Source: Lolium rigidum (Eukaryota > Streptophyta > Magnoliopsida > Poales > Poaceae). From it: a stretch of DNA of 64,000 nucleotides. The notes under the pieces are model-generated. The model ran no database searches and was not told the DNA's origin. It saw only the letters and a list, made by a program, of their open reading frames with translations. Both the position numbers and the translations under genes were made by a program. The stretch lies in NCBI RefSeq assembly GCF_022539505.1, contig NC_061508.1:63249754-63313753 (forward strand), in the 5' to 3' direction. Below are positions 22,659-36,119 of the stretch, piece by piece. The number at the start of each line of letters is the position of its first letter. Position 1 is the first letter of the stretch.

Positions 22659-23633
22659 CGACACGTCTCCGACGTATCGATAATTTCTTATGTTCCATGC
22701 CACATTATTGATGATATCTACATGTTTTATGCATACTTTATGTCATTATTATGCGTTTTCCGGAACTAACCTATTGACGAGATGCCGAAGTGCCAGTTCC
22801 TGTTTTCTGCTGTTTTTGGTTTCAGAAATCCTAGTAAGGAAATATTCTTGGAATTGGACGAAATCAATGCCCAGAGTCTTATAATTGGACGAAGCTTCCA
22901 GAACACCCAAGAGCTGCCAGAGGGAAGCCCTGGGGGCCCCACACGCCACCCTGGCGCGGCCAGAGGGGGGCCGCGCCCCCCTAGTGTGTGGGCCCACTAG
23001 ACCCCCTCCGAGGCTGCCCTTCCGCCTACTTAAGGTCTCCGTCGCGAAAACCCTACCACGTTCGACGAAACCAGAGAAAACCTTCCAGAGCCGCCGCCAT
23101 CGCGAAGCCAAGATCCGGGGGACAGGAGTCTCCGTTCCGGCACGCCGCCGGGACGGGAAGTGCCCCGGAAGGCTCCTCCATCGACACCACCGCCATCTTC
23201 ATCAACGCCGTTGTCTCCCATGAGGAGGGAGTAGTTCTCCATCGAGGCTCGGGGCTGTACCGGTAGCTATGTGGTTAATCTCTCTCCTATGTACTTCAAT
23301 ACAATAATCTCATGAGCTGCCTTACATGATTGAGATTCATATGATGATGCTTGTAATCTAGATGTCATTATGCTAGTCAACTGGGTTTTACTTATGTGAT
23401 CTCCGGAGACTCCTTGTCCCACGTGTGTAAAGGTGACAAGTGTGTGCACCGTGTGGGTCTCTTAGGCTATATTTCACAGAATACTTATTCACTGTTATGA
23501 ATGGCATAGTGAAGTGCTTATTTATATCCCTTTATGATTGCAATGTGTTTTGTATCACAATTTATCTGTGTGCTACTCTAGTGATGTTATTAAAGTAGTT
23601 TATTCCTCCTGCACGGTGTAATGGTGACAGTGT

Positions 23634-25419
23634 TGTAGGATAACGCTGCATAGAAAACAAAAAAATTCCTACCGCGAACACGCAATCCAAGCCAAGATGC
23701 AATCTAGAAGACGGTAGCAACGAGGGGGTATCGAGTCTCACCCTTGAAGAGATTCCAAAGCCTACAAGATGAGGCTCTTGTTGCTGCGGTAGACGTTCAC
23801 TTGCCGCTTGCAAAAGCGCGTAGAAGATCTTGATCACGATCGGTTCCGGCGCCACGAACGGGCAGCACCTCCGTACTCGGTCACACGTTCGGTTGTTGAT
23901 GAAGACGACGTCCACCTCCCCGTTCCAGCGGGCAGCGGAAGTAGTAGCTCCTCTTGGATCCGACGAAGACGACGGCGTGGTGTCGGTGGTGGTGGAGAAA
24001 TCCGGTGGAGCTTCGCTAAGCGTGCGGGATGTGGTGGAGGAGAGAGACCGCTAGGGTTTGGGGAGAGAGGGGGGTTGGGCGCCGGCCCTCTAAGGGGTGC
24101 GGCCAAGGCTGAGGCTTGAAGTGGTCAGCCCCTCTCCTATGCCCCTCATTATATAGGTGGAAGCACCAAGAGTTCTAGTCCAAGTCTTCGAATAAGACCC
24201 CAACACTAAAACCTCCCATATGTGGGAAACCTACTCAAGGAGGGAGTCCTACCCAAGGTGGGACTCCCACCTTTCCTTGAGGTGGGTTGGCCGGCCACCC
24301 TAGGGGAGTCCACCTTGGACTCCTCCCCTTTAGGGTATGCAAGGTGGAGTCCCTCCGGGACTCTACTTTCCATGGTGATTTCTTCCGGACTTTTCTAGAA
24401 CCTTCTAGAACCCGCCATAAATGCACCGGATCATTTCCAAACTTGGAATATGACTTCCTATATATGAATCTTATTCTCCGGACCATTCCGAACTCCTCGT
24501 GATGTCCGGGATCTCATCCGGGACTCCGAACAAATATTCGAACTCCATTCCATATTCAAGTTCTACCATTTCAACATCCAACTTTAAGTGTGTCACCCTA
24601 CGGTTCGTGAACTATGCGGACATGATTGAGTACTCACTCCGACCAATAACCAATAGCGGGATCCGGGAGATCCATAATGGCTCCCACATATTCAACGATG
24701 ACTTTAGTGATTGAATGAACCATTCACATACGATACCAATTCCCTTTGTCACGCGATATTTTACTTGTCCGAGGTTTGATCTTCGGTATCACTCTATACC
24801 TTGTTCAACCTCGTCTCCGACAAGTACTCTTTACTCGTACCGTGGTATGTGTTCTCTTATGAACTTATTCATATGCTTGCAAGACATTAGACGACATTCC
24901 ACCGAGAGGGCCCGGAGTATATCTATCCGTCATCGGGATGGACAAATCCCACTGTTGATCCATATGCCTCAACTCATACTTTCCGGATACTTAATCCCAC
25001 CTTTATAACCACCCATTTACGCAGTGGCGTTTGATGTAATCAAAGTACCTTTCCGGTATAAATGATTTACATGATCTCATGGTCATAAGGACTAGGTAAC
25101 TATGTATCGAAAGCTTATAGCAAATAACTTAATGACGAGATCTTATGCTACGCTTAATTGGGTGTGTCCATTACATCATTCATACAATGATATAACCTTG
25201 TTATTAATAACATCCAATGTTCATGATTATGAAACTAATCATCCATTAATCAACAAGCTGGTTAAGAGGCATACTAGGGACTCTTTGTTTGTCTACATAT
25301 CACACATGTACTAATGTTTCGGTTAATACAATTTTAGCATGATATATAAACATTTATCATAAACATAAAGATATAAATAATAACCACTTTATTATCGCCT
25401 CTAGGGCATATCTCCTTCA
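23634..25419 (-). repeat. 3' LTR of copia-2
   Basis: On the plus strand it runs from TGTAGGATAACGCTGCATAG to GGGCATATCTCCTTCA. It is nearly identical to 30450-32240. Confidence 0.9.
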
Positions 25420-27856
25420 GTCTCCCACTTGCACTAGAGTCAATAATCTAGTTTACATTTGTAAAGATATAACACCTTGGCCTTATGGTGCTTTATCATG
25501 TATTGCTCACGGGAGAGGTTTTTAGTCAACGGATTCGACACGCTCGTAAACGTATGTATTTTGTAATTCATTTGCGTCTCAACGCATCACTCATTCCAAA
25601 TGAGTCGGCATTAAATATGTTTGATCTTCCGGTGGAACCTTAATTCCACTGTCCGAAATATGTCACTAATATTGTCACACACAATATAGCTTCAAAGTTC
25701 GACTCGTCGGAACTGCACCAAGTTCTCAAAGAACCTCTTGACTTAACATCCTTTGTCATTGTCAAAATAATGATATACTCTGCCTTCTTTTGTAGAATCC
25801 GTCACAATATTTAGAACTCTTCTAAATCTAGCATAGACAACTTCTAGCTCATTGTGCTACCTTTTAAACAACACTTAGTCTAATTTGAGATTGAAATTAT
25901 ATTTTATATGTGACAAAACCAATATCGGTGTAACACCTTACAGCGATTTGTTTGTCATTTCTTCATACAAAAATATATATATATCCTTAGTTCTTCTAAA
26001 GTACTCAAGGATATTCTTACTTTCGTCCAATGATCATCATATGAATCATTCTGGTATATGCTCATAACACTTTATAGCACATGATATCTGATTGTGTACA
26101 TATTATTCGTGATCTATAATCACTCATGTGTTTTTACTCATTGAGTGTCAGATACACTCAAGTCTTGTTAAACCTTCACATGACAAGAACATTTTCTTAA
26201 TATTTCTATATTGAACTACTTCAATATCCATCATATGTACTTTGACTTAAACTTATTTATGTGTTTGAATCTATCTTCATAGATCTTGACACTAAATTTG
26301 TTTCAGTCCATATCCTTTCATTGAAGTTAATTCTCAATGAAACCTTTTTAATCAATTATATAATTACATCATTTATAACCAACTATATGTCACCTACATA
26401 AAGTATTATAAATGTGTCTTAGCGCTCCCACTTAATTTCTTGCAAATGCAAGCCTCTTCATCGTCTCTGATGAAATCAAAAACTCTTTGACTATTTCATC
26501 CGGGTGAAGATTCCAACTCCGCAATACTTACTTCATCCAATTGAAGTTCGTATACCTATCTAGTATTCCACGGACCAGCAAAACTCTTGGTTGTATCTTG
26601 TATACACCTTTAATACATACTTCCATAAGTAATGTATTTTGCCATCCTACTAGCATATCTCATAAAATAAATATGTAGTGATTACTAGAATAATCCACAT
26701 AGACTATAAGCATTGCTACGGAAGATCTAATCTTATCGTAGTCAACTCTTTGAACTTTGTCGTAAACAATTTTTCAACAAGTCGAGCTTCTTCAAAGATA
26801 TTTCATCTAAGTCTATAGATCCATTTACTTTCAAAAAGTATTCATCTATTATGGATTTCATGGTGCATGACCATTTTAACGGAGTCAGGGCCCATCATAA
26901 CTTCTTTGCTTGTAGTTGGTTTATCATTGTTCAAAATCAATCCTTTGTCCACAAATCATTTATTTGATCACAAAGTAAACCATACCTACAAGGTTCAATA
27001 TGTACTTTGATCTCCATGGCTAAAACACTTTGTAGTCATAGGAGCCATGATCGTCGTGGCCGCTTCCGGAACCAATTCCGATGCTGCGCTACTCGATCAT
27101 TATGCTCGGGTTCATAAACCTTATCAAGTTCTATTGTCCTCCCACTCAAAAACTTCGCTAGAAACAATTTCTTGGAAATAAGAAACATTGACAAACACTT
27201 TTGTCTTTGTCTCCATTGTGGGAAGAATTCCCAATCAATTCTCTGGGATAACCAACAAAGACATTCATCCGATTTTGGTTGTAAACTTATTTACTTATGC
27301 TATGCATACCAAAATTTAAGAAAAGACTATTAGGCTTTATACCCATGTCATAACTCGTATGATGTCATTTCAACGGATCATGATGATGCTCTATTCAGTG
27401 TAAAGCGGTAGTCTCTAAAGCATAATTCAGAAAAATATAATGGCATTAATATTTTATCTCATCATTGACCCAACTAGGTTTGGATACATCTCTCGGATAC
27501 TTCATCATCACTATGATACTCCAAGAAATGTGAGTTGTAGAACAATTTCATAACTCTCTTAGATGTTCGCTAAACTAGAAATTCAAATATTTCCACTATG
27601 ATCCAATCATAGATATTTGACTTTTCTATTACGATGATTTCTACTTCATGCTGAAATTTATTTGAATCCATTCAAATGTTTCAAACTTCTTCCTTATCGA
27701 ATATATCCACATATATATACTCAATTCATTGTTTGAAGTTTTCATGAAGTATAAGAATCTTCCGCACACAACTATGCCCGAGTGATCCATATACATCATC
27801 ATGTATGTTTCCACTAAGTTAGTTGCCCGTTCAAAACTTGGCCTATGAACGGTATT

Positions 27857-28057
27857 TTAGTCATTCTCTTTCAGAAAAAGATTTGCAAGCGCCAAACGAT
27901 TCAAAAAATCAAATGACTCCAAAAATCCATTTGCATGGAGTTTCTTCATGCGTTCCTTTCCAACATGACCTAAATGGCGGTTCCACAAATAAGTGGAATT
28001 CAAATCATTTGCCTTATAGCATTTTATCGTCAGTGTTATGTATGTGTGTTTCACCAT
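27857..28057 (-). pseudogene. Gag-pre-integrase remnant of copia-2
   Basis: The 66-codon frame contains YLWNRHLGHVGKERMKKLHANG and FLESFDF, matching the outer element's MWHCRLGHIGVKRMKKLHSDG block, the HHCC zinc-binding region of copia integrase. The cysteines that should follow are lost after LNRLALANLFLKEND. It shows that copia-2 descends from a coding element of the same lineage. Confidence 0.75.
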
Positions 28058-30449
28058 TAAGATTTATAATAACTTATCCATCGTACATGGAGTAATGTCA
28101 TAATTTAAACAACTCATTGTTTTCATTTGACCAGAGCAAAATAACAATTATTAAGTTCTTTATTATAAATTCTAAGGGTTAGATAGAATGCCAACGATGA
28201 ACATAATAACACTTTATTTTTGTTCCAGGCGTGCATTCCTATCATATTCCTTGTCAGTCACTTAGGCCATTGTATTCTTGTATTGCGTTGTTTTGCATGA
28301 CACTTCATACCAACCAATATAGTACTAATACCCAAGAATTTCTTAGTGTGACTTAACTAGGAATACAACCATAACATGTATATCATTTATATACACCTGA
28401 GCTAGACTTTCTAGTCTTTTCTTTTCTTTTTGCCAAAATATCTTTTGCTGTTTCTCTTTTAGCTTTCCTCATTATTCGGAAAAACACTTCAACATCAATA
28501 ACTTCTAGGTTTGTTGGTCTAATACCAATAACCTTGAGGTTCTTATTTTGAAGTTAATCATCATATGACAAGTGTTCCAGATTTCACTATTAGTAACTTT
28601 GTAATACGATGAACAATTTCACTCATAATTTTATCCATTAATTCATGACAACTTTCCGAGACCATGTCCGTACATGCTAGGCTCATAAAGTTTAAACCTT
28701 GGTATTTGCATGTGCAAATCTAGCTTGCACCCGTTGTATGCACACGTAGAATCTATCACACCCGATCATCACGTGATGCTTCGAAACGACGAGTCTTAGC
28801 AACGGTGCATATTAAGGATGGTCACTTCATGGATATGCGAATATCGTTAGTGCCCCAATAGTTGGAGGATTGTGACGCCTTGCGTCTTCAACCTTCGTAC
28901 ATTCCCATAAAACTTATGAGTTCATGTAGTCTCACCAAATTATATTCTATCATCTTGCAATAAGATCTTAGATATCACATATATCTCATACCTTGATTAT
29001 TTCTGAAAACTAAATTTTCAGCTCCTTACTTTTCAAACAGATTTGAACTTCAAGTTTCACGGAGACAAGATAACTTTAGGTACTAATTGAAACCATAGCT
29101 CTTTGAATCAACAATGTGAGGTTTACTAAAAGTTTGCAATAGGACTTAATCAATTCTTGATTCTTTAACAATACGGTACCAATCCGTAAAGTTTCTTGTC
29201 AGATTTTAACGGTATTTCTATCTCAATTACAAGACTAGCGCATGGTAGAAAACGGATGCCAATACTACAAAATTAAATCAAAATACTACTCAGACTATGT
29301 TTATGATAATTAGTTCATGTTTTAATCTAATTACTAATGAACTCCCACTTAATACAACATCCCCCATAGTTGTTAAGTGGTACACGATCCAAATCCACTA
29401 CACCAAAACTGATCATCACGTGAGATGATGTAGCTTCAATAGTGAACATCAAAATGTTGATCATATCATCCATATGACTCGTGTTCAACCTTTCGGTTTC
29501 CGTTGTCCCGAGGCCATGTCTGTACATGCTAGGCTCGTCAAGCAAACCCAAGTATTCCGCGTGTGCAACATGGCTTACACCCGTTGTATGTGAACGTTGA
29601 GTCTATCACATCCGATCATCACGAGATGCTTCGAAACGACGAACTGTACAACGGTGCATACTTAGGGGAGAACACTTTATTATCTTGATATTAATGTGAG
29701 GGATCATCTTATAATGCTACCATCGCGATCAAAGCAAAATAAGATGCATAAAAGGATTAACATCACATGCAGTTCATATGTGATATGATATGGCCCTTTT
29801 GTCTTTGCGCCTTCGATCTTCATCTCTAAAGAACGGACATGATCTCCATCATCAACGGGCATGATCTCCATTATCGTCGGCGTAGCGTCAAGGTTCATGG
29901 CGCCGTCTTCATGGTTGTTCACCTCATGTAGCAACTATTACAACTACTTTGAAATACTACTCAACATGAAATTTAAAGACAACCATAAGGCTCCTGCCGG
30001 TTGCCACAATACAATAATGATCATCTCATACATATTCATCATCACATTATGGCCATATCACATCACCAAACCCTGCAAAAACAAGTTAGACGTCTCTAAT
30101 TTGGTTTGCATATTTTACGTGGTTTAGGGTTTTCGAGTAAGATCTAATCTACCTACGAACATGAACCACAACGGTGATACTAGTGTTGTCAATAGAAGAG
30201 TAAATTGAATCTTCACTATAGTAGGAGAGACAAACACCCGCAAAGCCTCTTATGCAATACAAGTTGCATGTCGAACGAGGAGCAAGTCTCATGAACGCGG
30301 TCATGTAAAGTTAGCCCGAGCCGCTTCATCCCACTATGCCACAAAGATGCAAAGTACTCAAACTAAAGACAACAAGAGCATCAACGCCCACAAAACCATT
30401 GTGTTCTACTCGTGCAACCATCTATGCATAGACACGGCTCTGATACCAC

Positions 30450-32240
30450 TGTAGGATAACGCTGCATAGAAAACAAAAAATTTCCTACCGCGAACACGCA
30501 ATCCAAGCCAAGATGCAATCTAGAAGACGGTAGCAACGAGGGGGTATCGAGTCTCACCCTTGAAGAGATTCCAAAGCCTACAAGATGAGGCTCTTGTTGC
30601 TGCGGTAGACGTTCACTTGCCGCTTGCAAAAGCGCGTAGAAGATCTTGATCACGATCGGTTCCGGCGCCACGAACGGGCAGCACCTCCGTACTCGGTCAC
30701 ACGTTCGGTTGTTGATGAAGACGACGTCCACCTCCCCGTTCCGGCGGGCAGCGGAAGTAGTAGCTCCTCTTGGATCCGACGAGCACGACGGCGTGGTGTC
30801 GGTGGTGGTGGAGAAATCCGGCGGAGCTTCGCTTAAGCGTGTGGGATGTGGTGGAGGAGAGAGACCGCTAGGGTTTGGGGAGAGAGGGGGGTTGGGCGCC
30901 GGCCCTCTAAGGGGTGCGGCCAAGGCTGAGGCTTGAAGTGGTCAGCCCCCTCTCCTATGCCCCTCATTATATAGGTGGAAGCACCTAGAGTTCTAGTCCA
31001 AGTCTTCGAATAAGACCCCAACACTAAAACCTCCCATATGTGGGAAACCTACTCAAGGAGGGAGTCCTACCCAAGGTGGGACTCCCACCTTTCCTTGAGG
31101 TGGGTTGGCCGGCCACCCTAGGGGAGTCCACCTTGGACTCCTCCCCTTTAGGGTATGCAAGGTGGAGTCCCTCCGGGACTCTACTTTCCATGGTGATTTC
31201 TTCCGGACTTTTCTAGAACCTTCTAGAACCTGCCATAAATGCACCGGATCATTTCCAAACTTGGAATATGACTTCCTATATATGAATCTTATTCTCCGGA
31301 CCATTCCGGAACTCCTCGTGATGTCCGGGATCTCATCCGGGACTCCGAACAAATATTCGAACTCCATTCCATATTCAAGTTCTACCATTTCAACATCCAA
31401 CTTTAAGTGTGTCACCCTACGGTTCGTGAACTATGCGGACATGATTGAGTACTCACTCCGACCAATAACCAATAGCGGGATCTGGAGATCCATAATGGCT
31501 CCCACATATTCAACGATGACTTTAGTGATCGAATGAACCATTCACATACGATACCAATTCCCTTTGTCACGCGATATTTTACTTGTCCGAGGTTTGATCT
31601 TCGGTATCACTCTATACCTTGTTCAACCTCGTCTCCCGACAAGTACTCTTTACTCATACCGTGGTATGTGGTCTCTTATGAACTTATTCATATGCTTGCA
31701 AGACATTAGACGACATTCCACCGAGAGGGCCCGGAGTATATCTATCCGTCATCGGGATGGACAAATCCCACTCGTTGATCCATATGCCTCAACTCATACT
31801 TTCCGGATACTTAATCCCACCTTTATAACCACCCATTTACGCAGATGGCGTTTGATGTAATCAAAGTACCTTTCCGGTATAAATGATTTACATGATCTCA
31901 TGGTCATAAGGACTAGGTAACTATGTATCGAAAGCTTATAGCAAATAACTTAATGACGAGATCTTATGCTACGCTTAATTCGGTGTGTCCATTACATCAT
32001 TCATACAATGATATAACCTTGTTATTAATAACATCCAATGTTCATGATTATGAAACTAATCATCCATTAATCAACAAGCTAGTTAAGAGGCATACTAGGG
32101 ACTCTTTGTTTGTCTACATATCACACATGTACTAATGTTTCGGTTAATACAATTTTAGCATTATATATAAACATTTAGCATAAACATAAAGATATAAATA
32201 ATAACCACTTTATTATCGCCTCTAGGGCATATCTCCTTCA
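30450..32240 (-). repeat. 5' LTR of copia-2
   Basis: Same termini as the partner LTR at 23634-25419. The primer-binding site is one base away at 30436-30448, which sets the orientation as minus. Confidence 0.9.
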
Positions 32241-32982
32241 AGTGTGTGCATCGTGTAGTACTTGGCGTAGGCTATGATTGTGATCTCTTGTAGATTATGA
32301 AGTTAACTATTGCTATGATGGTATTGATGTGTTCTATGCCTCCTTTCGTAGTGTGAAGGTGACAGTGTGCATGCTATGTTAGTACTTGGTTTGGTTATGT
32401 TGATCTGTCTTGCACTCTAAGGTTATTTTAATATGAACATTGAATATTGTGGAGCTTGTTAACTCCGGCATTGAGGGTTCGTGTAATCCTACACAGTTAG
32501 TGGTGTTCATCATCCAACAAGAGAGTGTAGAGTCTAGCATCTATTTATTTATTCTGTTATGTGATCAATGTTGAGAGTGTCCACTAGTGAAAGTATGATC
32601 CCTAGGCCTTGTTCCTAAATACTGCTACCGCTGCTTGTTTACTGTTTTACTGCATCTGTACTTCCTGCAATATCACCACCATCAACCACACGCCAGCAAG
32701 CACTTTTCTGGCGCCGTTACTACTGCTCATATTCATTCATACCACTTGTATTTCACTATCTCTTCGCCGAACTAGTGCACCTATTAGGTGTGTTGGGGAC
32801 ACAAGAGACTTCTTGCTTTGTGGTTGCGGTGGTTGCATGAGAGGGATATCTTTGACCTCTTCCTCCCTGAGTTCGATAAACCTTGGGTGATCCACTTAAG
32901 GGAAACTTGCTGCTGTTCTACAAACATCTGCTCTTGGAGGCCCAACACTGTCTACAAGAATAGAAGCACCCGTAGACATCAG

Positions 32983-34760
32983 GTACAAAGCATGGTATAC
33001 AGGATAGAACCTACTGCCGAGGCATAGGGGATCTGATTCATCCTCTCTCTTTCTTGTGCCGTAGCCGGACCTTGATTCTTACTCAAGACCTTACCTGGCA
33101 ACATCGGTAAGAATCCTTTCTTACTTTCATCCATTCTAAACTTCTTTAGAATCTTGTCCAGGTATGTACTCTGTGAAAGCGCTAATAGGCGTTTTGATCT
33201 ATCTCTATAAATCTTGATGCATAATATGTAAGCTGCTTCACCAAGGTCCTTCATTGAAAAACATTTATTCAAATAACCTTTTACACTGCTTAATATATAT
33301 CATTCCCAATTAATAATATGTCATCTACATATAATACCAGGAATGCTACAGAGCTCCCACTCACTTTCTTGTAAATACAGGCCTCTCCATGGCACTGTAT
33401 AAACCCGAAGTCTTTGATCACCTTATAAAAACGTCGGTTCCAACTCCTGGATGCTTGCTTCAGTCCATAAATTGAACACTGAAGTTTGCACACCTTGTCA
33501 GCAGTTTTAGGATCGACAAAACCTTTGGGTTGCACCATATACAACTCTTCCTCAATGTCTCCATTAAGGAACGCCGTTTTGACATCCATCTGCCAAATTT
33601 CATAATCGAAAAATGCAGCTATTGCTAACAAAATCCTCACAGACTTTAGCTTCGCTACAGGTGAGAAAGTCTCATCGTAGTCAACACCTTGAATTTGTCG
33701 GAAACCCTTTGCGTCAAGTCGAGCTTTATAGACAATAACATTACCATCAGCATCTGTTTTTCTCTTGAAGATCCATTTATTCTCGACAGCCTTGCGGCTA
33801 TCAGGTAAGTCTACCAAAGTCCACACTTTGTTATCATACATGGATCCCATTTCGGATTTCATGGCTTCTTGCCATTTGTTGGAATCTGGGCTCACCATCG
33901 CTTCTTCATACGTCGCAGGGTCTTCATCATTGTTGTCCACAATCATGGCATTTAGACAAGGATCATACCAGTCAGGAGTGGCACGTTCCCTTGTCGATCT
34001 GCGAGGTTCAGTAACTATCTCGCTCGAAGTTTCATGATCATTATCATTAGCTTCCTCTGTTACTGGTGCAGGCGGCACAGGAACATCTTCCGGTACTGCG
34101 CTACTCTGATCAACGAGAGAAGGTTCAGTAACCTCGTCGAGTTCTACTTTTCTTCCAGTCACTTCTTTAGTGAGAAATTCTTTCTCAAGAAAGGTTCCGT
34201 TCTTAGCAACAAAGATTTTGCCTTCGGATCTTTGATAGAAAGTATACCCTATAGTTTCCTTAGGGTATCCTATGAAGACGCATTTCTCCGCTTTGGGTTC
34301 TAGCTTGTCCGGTTGTAACTTTTTTACATAGGCTTCGCAATCCCAAACTTTAAGGAACGACAGCTTAGGTTTCTTATTAAACCATAATTCGTACGGTATC
34401 GTTTCAACGGATTTAGATGGTGCCCTATTTAAAGTGAATGCAGCTGTCTCTAATGCATAACCCCAAAACGATAACGGCAAATCAGTAAGAGATATCATAG
34501 AACGAACCATATCTAAGAGAGTTCGATTACGACGTTCGGACACACCATTTCGTTGTGGTGTTCCCGGCGGTGACAACTGTGAAAGTATTCCGCATTTCTT
34601 TAAATGCATGCTAAACTCATAACTCAGATATTCACCTCCGCGATCAGATCGCAGAAATTTAATCTTCTTGTTACGTTGATTTTCTACTTCACTTTGGAAT
34701 TCCTTAAACTTCTCGAAAGTTTCGGATTTATGTTTCATGAAATAGATATACCCATATCTA
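32983..34760 (-). pseudogene. Copia integrase C-terminal part, reverse transcriptase and start of RNase H (outer element)
   Basis: One 482-codon frame (34738-33290) and a 97-codon frame (33272 downward) cover this stretch. Seen in order: integrase FLRSDRGGEYLSYEF (second catalytic Asp) and GVSERRNRTLLDM (catalytic Glu), PYELWFNKKPKLSFLKVWDCEAYVKK, the spacer with EPRRSTRERATPDWYD, then RT with WQEAMKSEMGSM, YKARLDAKGFRQIQGVDYDE, WQMDVKTAFLNGDIEEE and LVLYVDDILLIGND, the YVDD catalytic site. ARLDAKG carries Asp where Val is usual. Frame breaks sit at about 33273-33289 and 34739-34766. It is nearly intact but not translatable as one protein. G1 interrupts it at 32983. Confidence 0.9.
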
Positions 34761-34766
34761 CTCAGA

Positions 34767-35354
34767 TCATCTCGTGAAGGTTAGAACATAACGATAACCA
34801 CCGCGCGAGGCTACACTCATTGGTCCGCACACATCGGTATGTATGATTTCCAATAAGTCTGTAGCTCGCTCCATAATACCAGAGAATGGAGTCTTAGTCA
34901 TTTTTCCCATTAGACATGCTTCGCATCTATCAAGTGACTCAAAGTCAAGTGACTCAAGTAATCCATCGGAATGGAGTTTCTTCATGCGTTTCACTCCAAT
35001 ATGACCAAGACGACAGTGCCACATATAAGTAGAATTATCATTCAATTTAATTCGCTTAGCATCAATGTTATGAACATGTGTATCACTACTATCGAGACTT
35101 AATAGAAATAAACCATTCTTCTCAGGCGCGTGACCATAAAAGATATTATTCATAAAAATAGAAAAACCATTATTCTGAGACTTGAATGAATAACCGTCTT
35201 GCATTAAACAAGATCCAGATATAATGTTCATGCTCAACGCAGGCACTAAATAACAATTATTGAGCTTTAAAACTAATCCCGAAGGTAGATGTAGAGGGAG
35301 CGTGCCGACAGCGATCACATCGACCTTGGATCCATTTCCAACGCGCATCGTCAC
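34767..35354 (-). pseudogene. Copia protease C-terminus and integrase N-terminus (outer element)
   Basis: A 195-codon frame contains VTMRVGNGSKVDVIAVGTL and SGLVLKLNNCYLVPALSMNI of the protease region. It continues with the integrase zinc-binding HHCC region (MWHCRLGHIGVKRMKKLH and CEACLMGKMTKTPFSG) and the first catalytic aspartate in IIHTDVCGPM. The frame breaks on both sides, against the gag-protease frame at 35373 and the integrase frame at 34738. Confidence 0.88.
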
Positions 35355-35372
35355 TTCATCCCTCGATAGGCT

Positions 35373-36119
35373 TCATTTATTCCGTAGTTCCTGTTTCGAG
35401 TTACAAATGTGAGCAACCGAACCAGTATCAAATACCCAGGCACTAGAACGAGAACCAGTAAGATAAACATCTATAACATGTATATCAGATATACCTTTCT
35501 TCTTCTTGACAAGGCCGCTCTTCAGATCAGCCAAGTACTTGGAGCAATTGCGCTTCCAGTGCCCCTTCTCCTTGCAGTAATAACACTCAGCATCAGGCTT
35601 AGGGCCAGCCTTAGGCTTCACAGGAGGCGCGACAGCTTTCTTGCCGCCCTTCTTGAAGTTGCCTTTAGACTTGCTCTGTTTCTTGAAACTGGTGGTCTTG
35701 TTGACCATCAACACTTGGTGCTCTTTCTTTATCTCAATCTCAGCAGATTTCAGCATGGTGAAGAGTTCAGGTAACTCTTTGTTCATGTTCTGCATATTGT
35801 AGTTCATCAAAAGTTCTTGTAACTAGGTGGCAGTGATTGAAGGACACGATTAATCCCCAGTCTGTTAGGAATCACTATTCCCAAGTCACTGAGTTTCTTC
35901 GCATGCCCGGTCATGGCGAGCATGTGCTCACTAACGAAGCTGCCCTCCTCCATCATGCAACTGAAGAAGTGTTTCAATGCTTCATAGCATTCCACGGCCG
36001 CATGAGTTTCAAAAATAGCTGTCAGCTCATTGACCAACTCATGTGGATCGTGGTGCTCAAAACGTTTTTGACGATCGGCTTCCAGACTGCATAGGATGGC
36101 ACACTAAACTTGAGAGTAC
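35373..36119 (-). pseudogene. Copia gag C-terminal part and protease active site (outer element)
   Basis: Overlapping frames (36037-35807 and 35810-35373) carry AIFETHAAVECYEALKHFF, GHAKKLSDLGIVIPNRLG and LPPSYKNF of gag. A lysine-rich linker follows, then the zinc knuckle CYYCKEKGHWKRNC (CX2CX4HX4C) at about 35550-35590, and WVFDTGSVAHICNS with the protease catalytic DTG at about 35400-35440. Gag is interrupted at 36119 by G2 and resumes at 48996. Confidence 0.9.

Larger units (their letters stand above)
23634..32240 (-). mobile_element. Copia-2: LTR-intact, coding-dead copia retrotransposon
   Basis: Flanked by AGTGT at 23629-23633 and 32241-32245. The LTRs are 23634-25419 (3' LTR in element sense) and 30450-32240 (5' LTR), 1786 and 1791 bases, with about seven differences in the 430 bases I compared. 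The Met-tRNA primer site (TGGTATCAGAGCC, minus) is at 30436-30448 and the polypurine tract AAGTGGGAGAC abuts 25420. The internal 5 kb is clearly derived from a copia element, since phrases parallel the outer element's pol and leader, but it is riddled with stops. Only short remnants such as LWNRHLGHVGKERMKKLH remain. Confidence 0.9.
22659..32981 (+). repeat. 3' LTR of G1, split by copia-2
   Basis: The segments 22659-23633 and 32246-32981 join at the AGTGT duplication to give one LTR matching 17600-19313 to within a few percent. The end CCCGTAGACATCA at 32981 matches the 5' LTR end. Confidence 0.87.
17600..32982 (+). mobile_element. Gypsy-type non-autonomous LTR retrotransposon G1
   Basis: Inserted in the copia pol gene with GTACA at 17595-17599 and 32983-32987; one extra G (32982) stands between the LTR end and the repeat. 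The 5' LTR is 17600-19313, the internal region 19314-22658 and the 3' LTR 22659-32981, itself split by a copia element at 23634-32240. Without the insert the element is about 6.8 kb. The primer-binding site TGGCGCCGTTGCCA (about 19324-19337) is of the tRNA-Asp type used by several gypsy families. The internal 3.3 kb has one ORF and no protease, RT or integrase. LTR wording (TGATACGTCTCCGACGTATC) is that of very abundant Triticeae gypsy families of the WHAM/Sabrina kind; the exact name is not settled. Confidence 0.88.

Noticed and set aside
23808..24119. Arg/Ser-rich frames in copia-2 LTR, repeated at 30624 and 50582
   Set aside because: They lie in LTRs and repeat wherever the LTR repeats; they reflect the GC-rich LTR core rather than genes.
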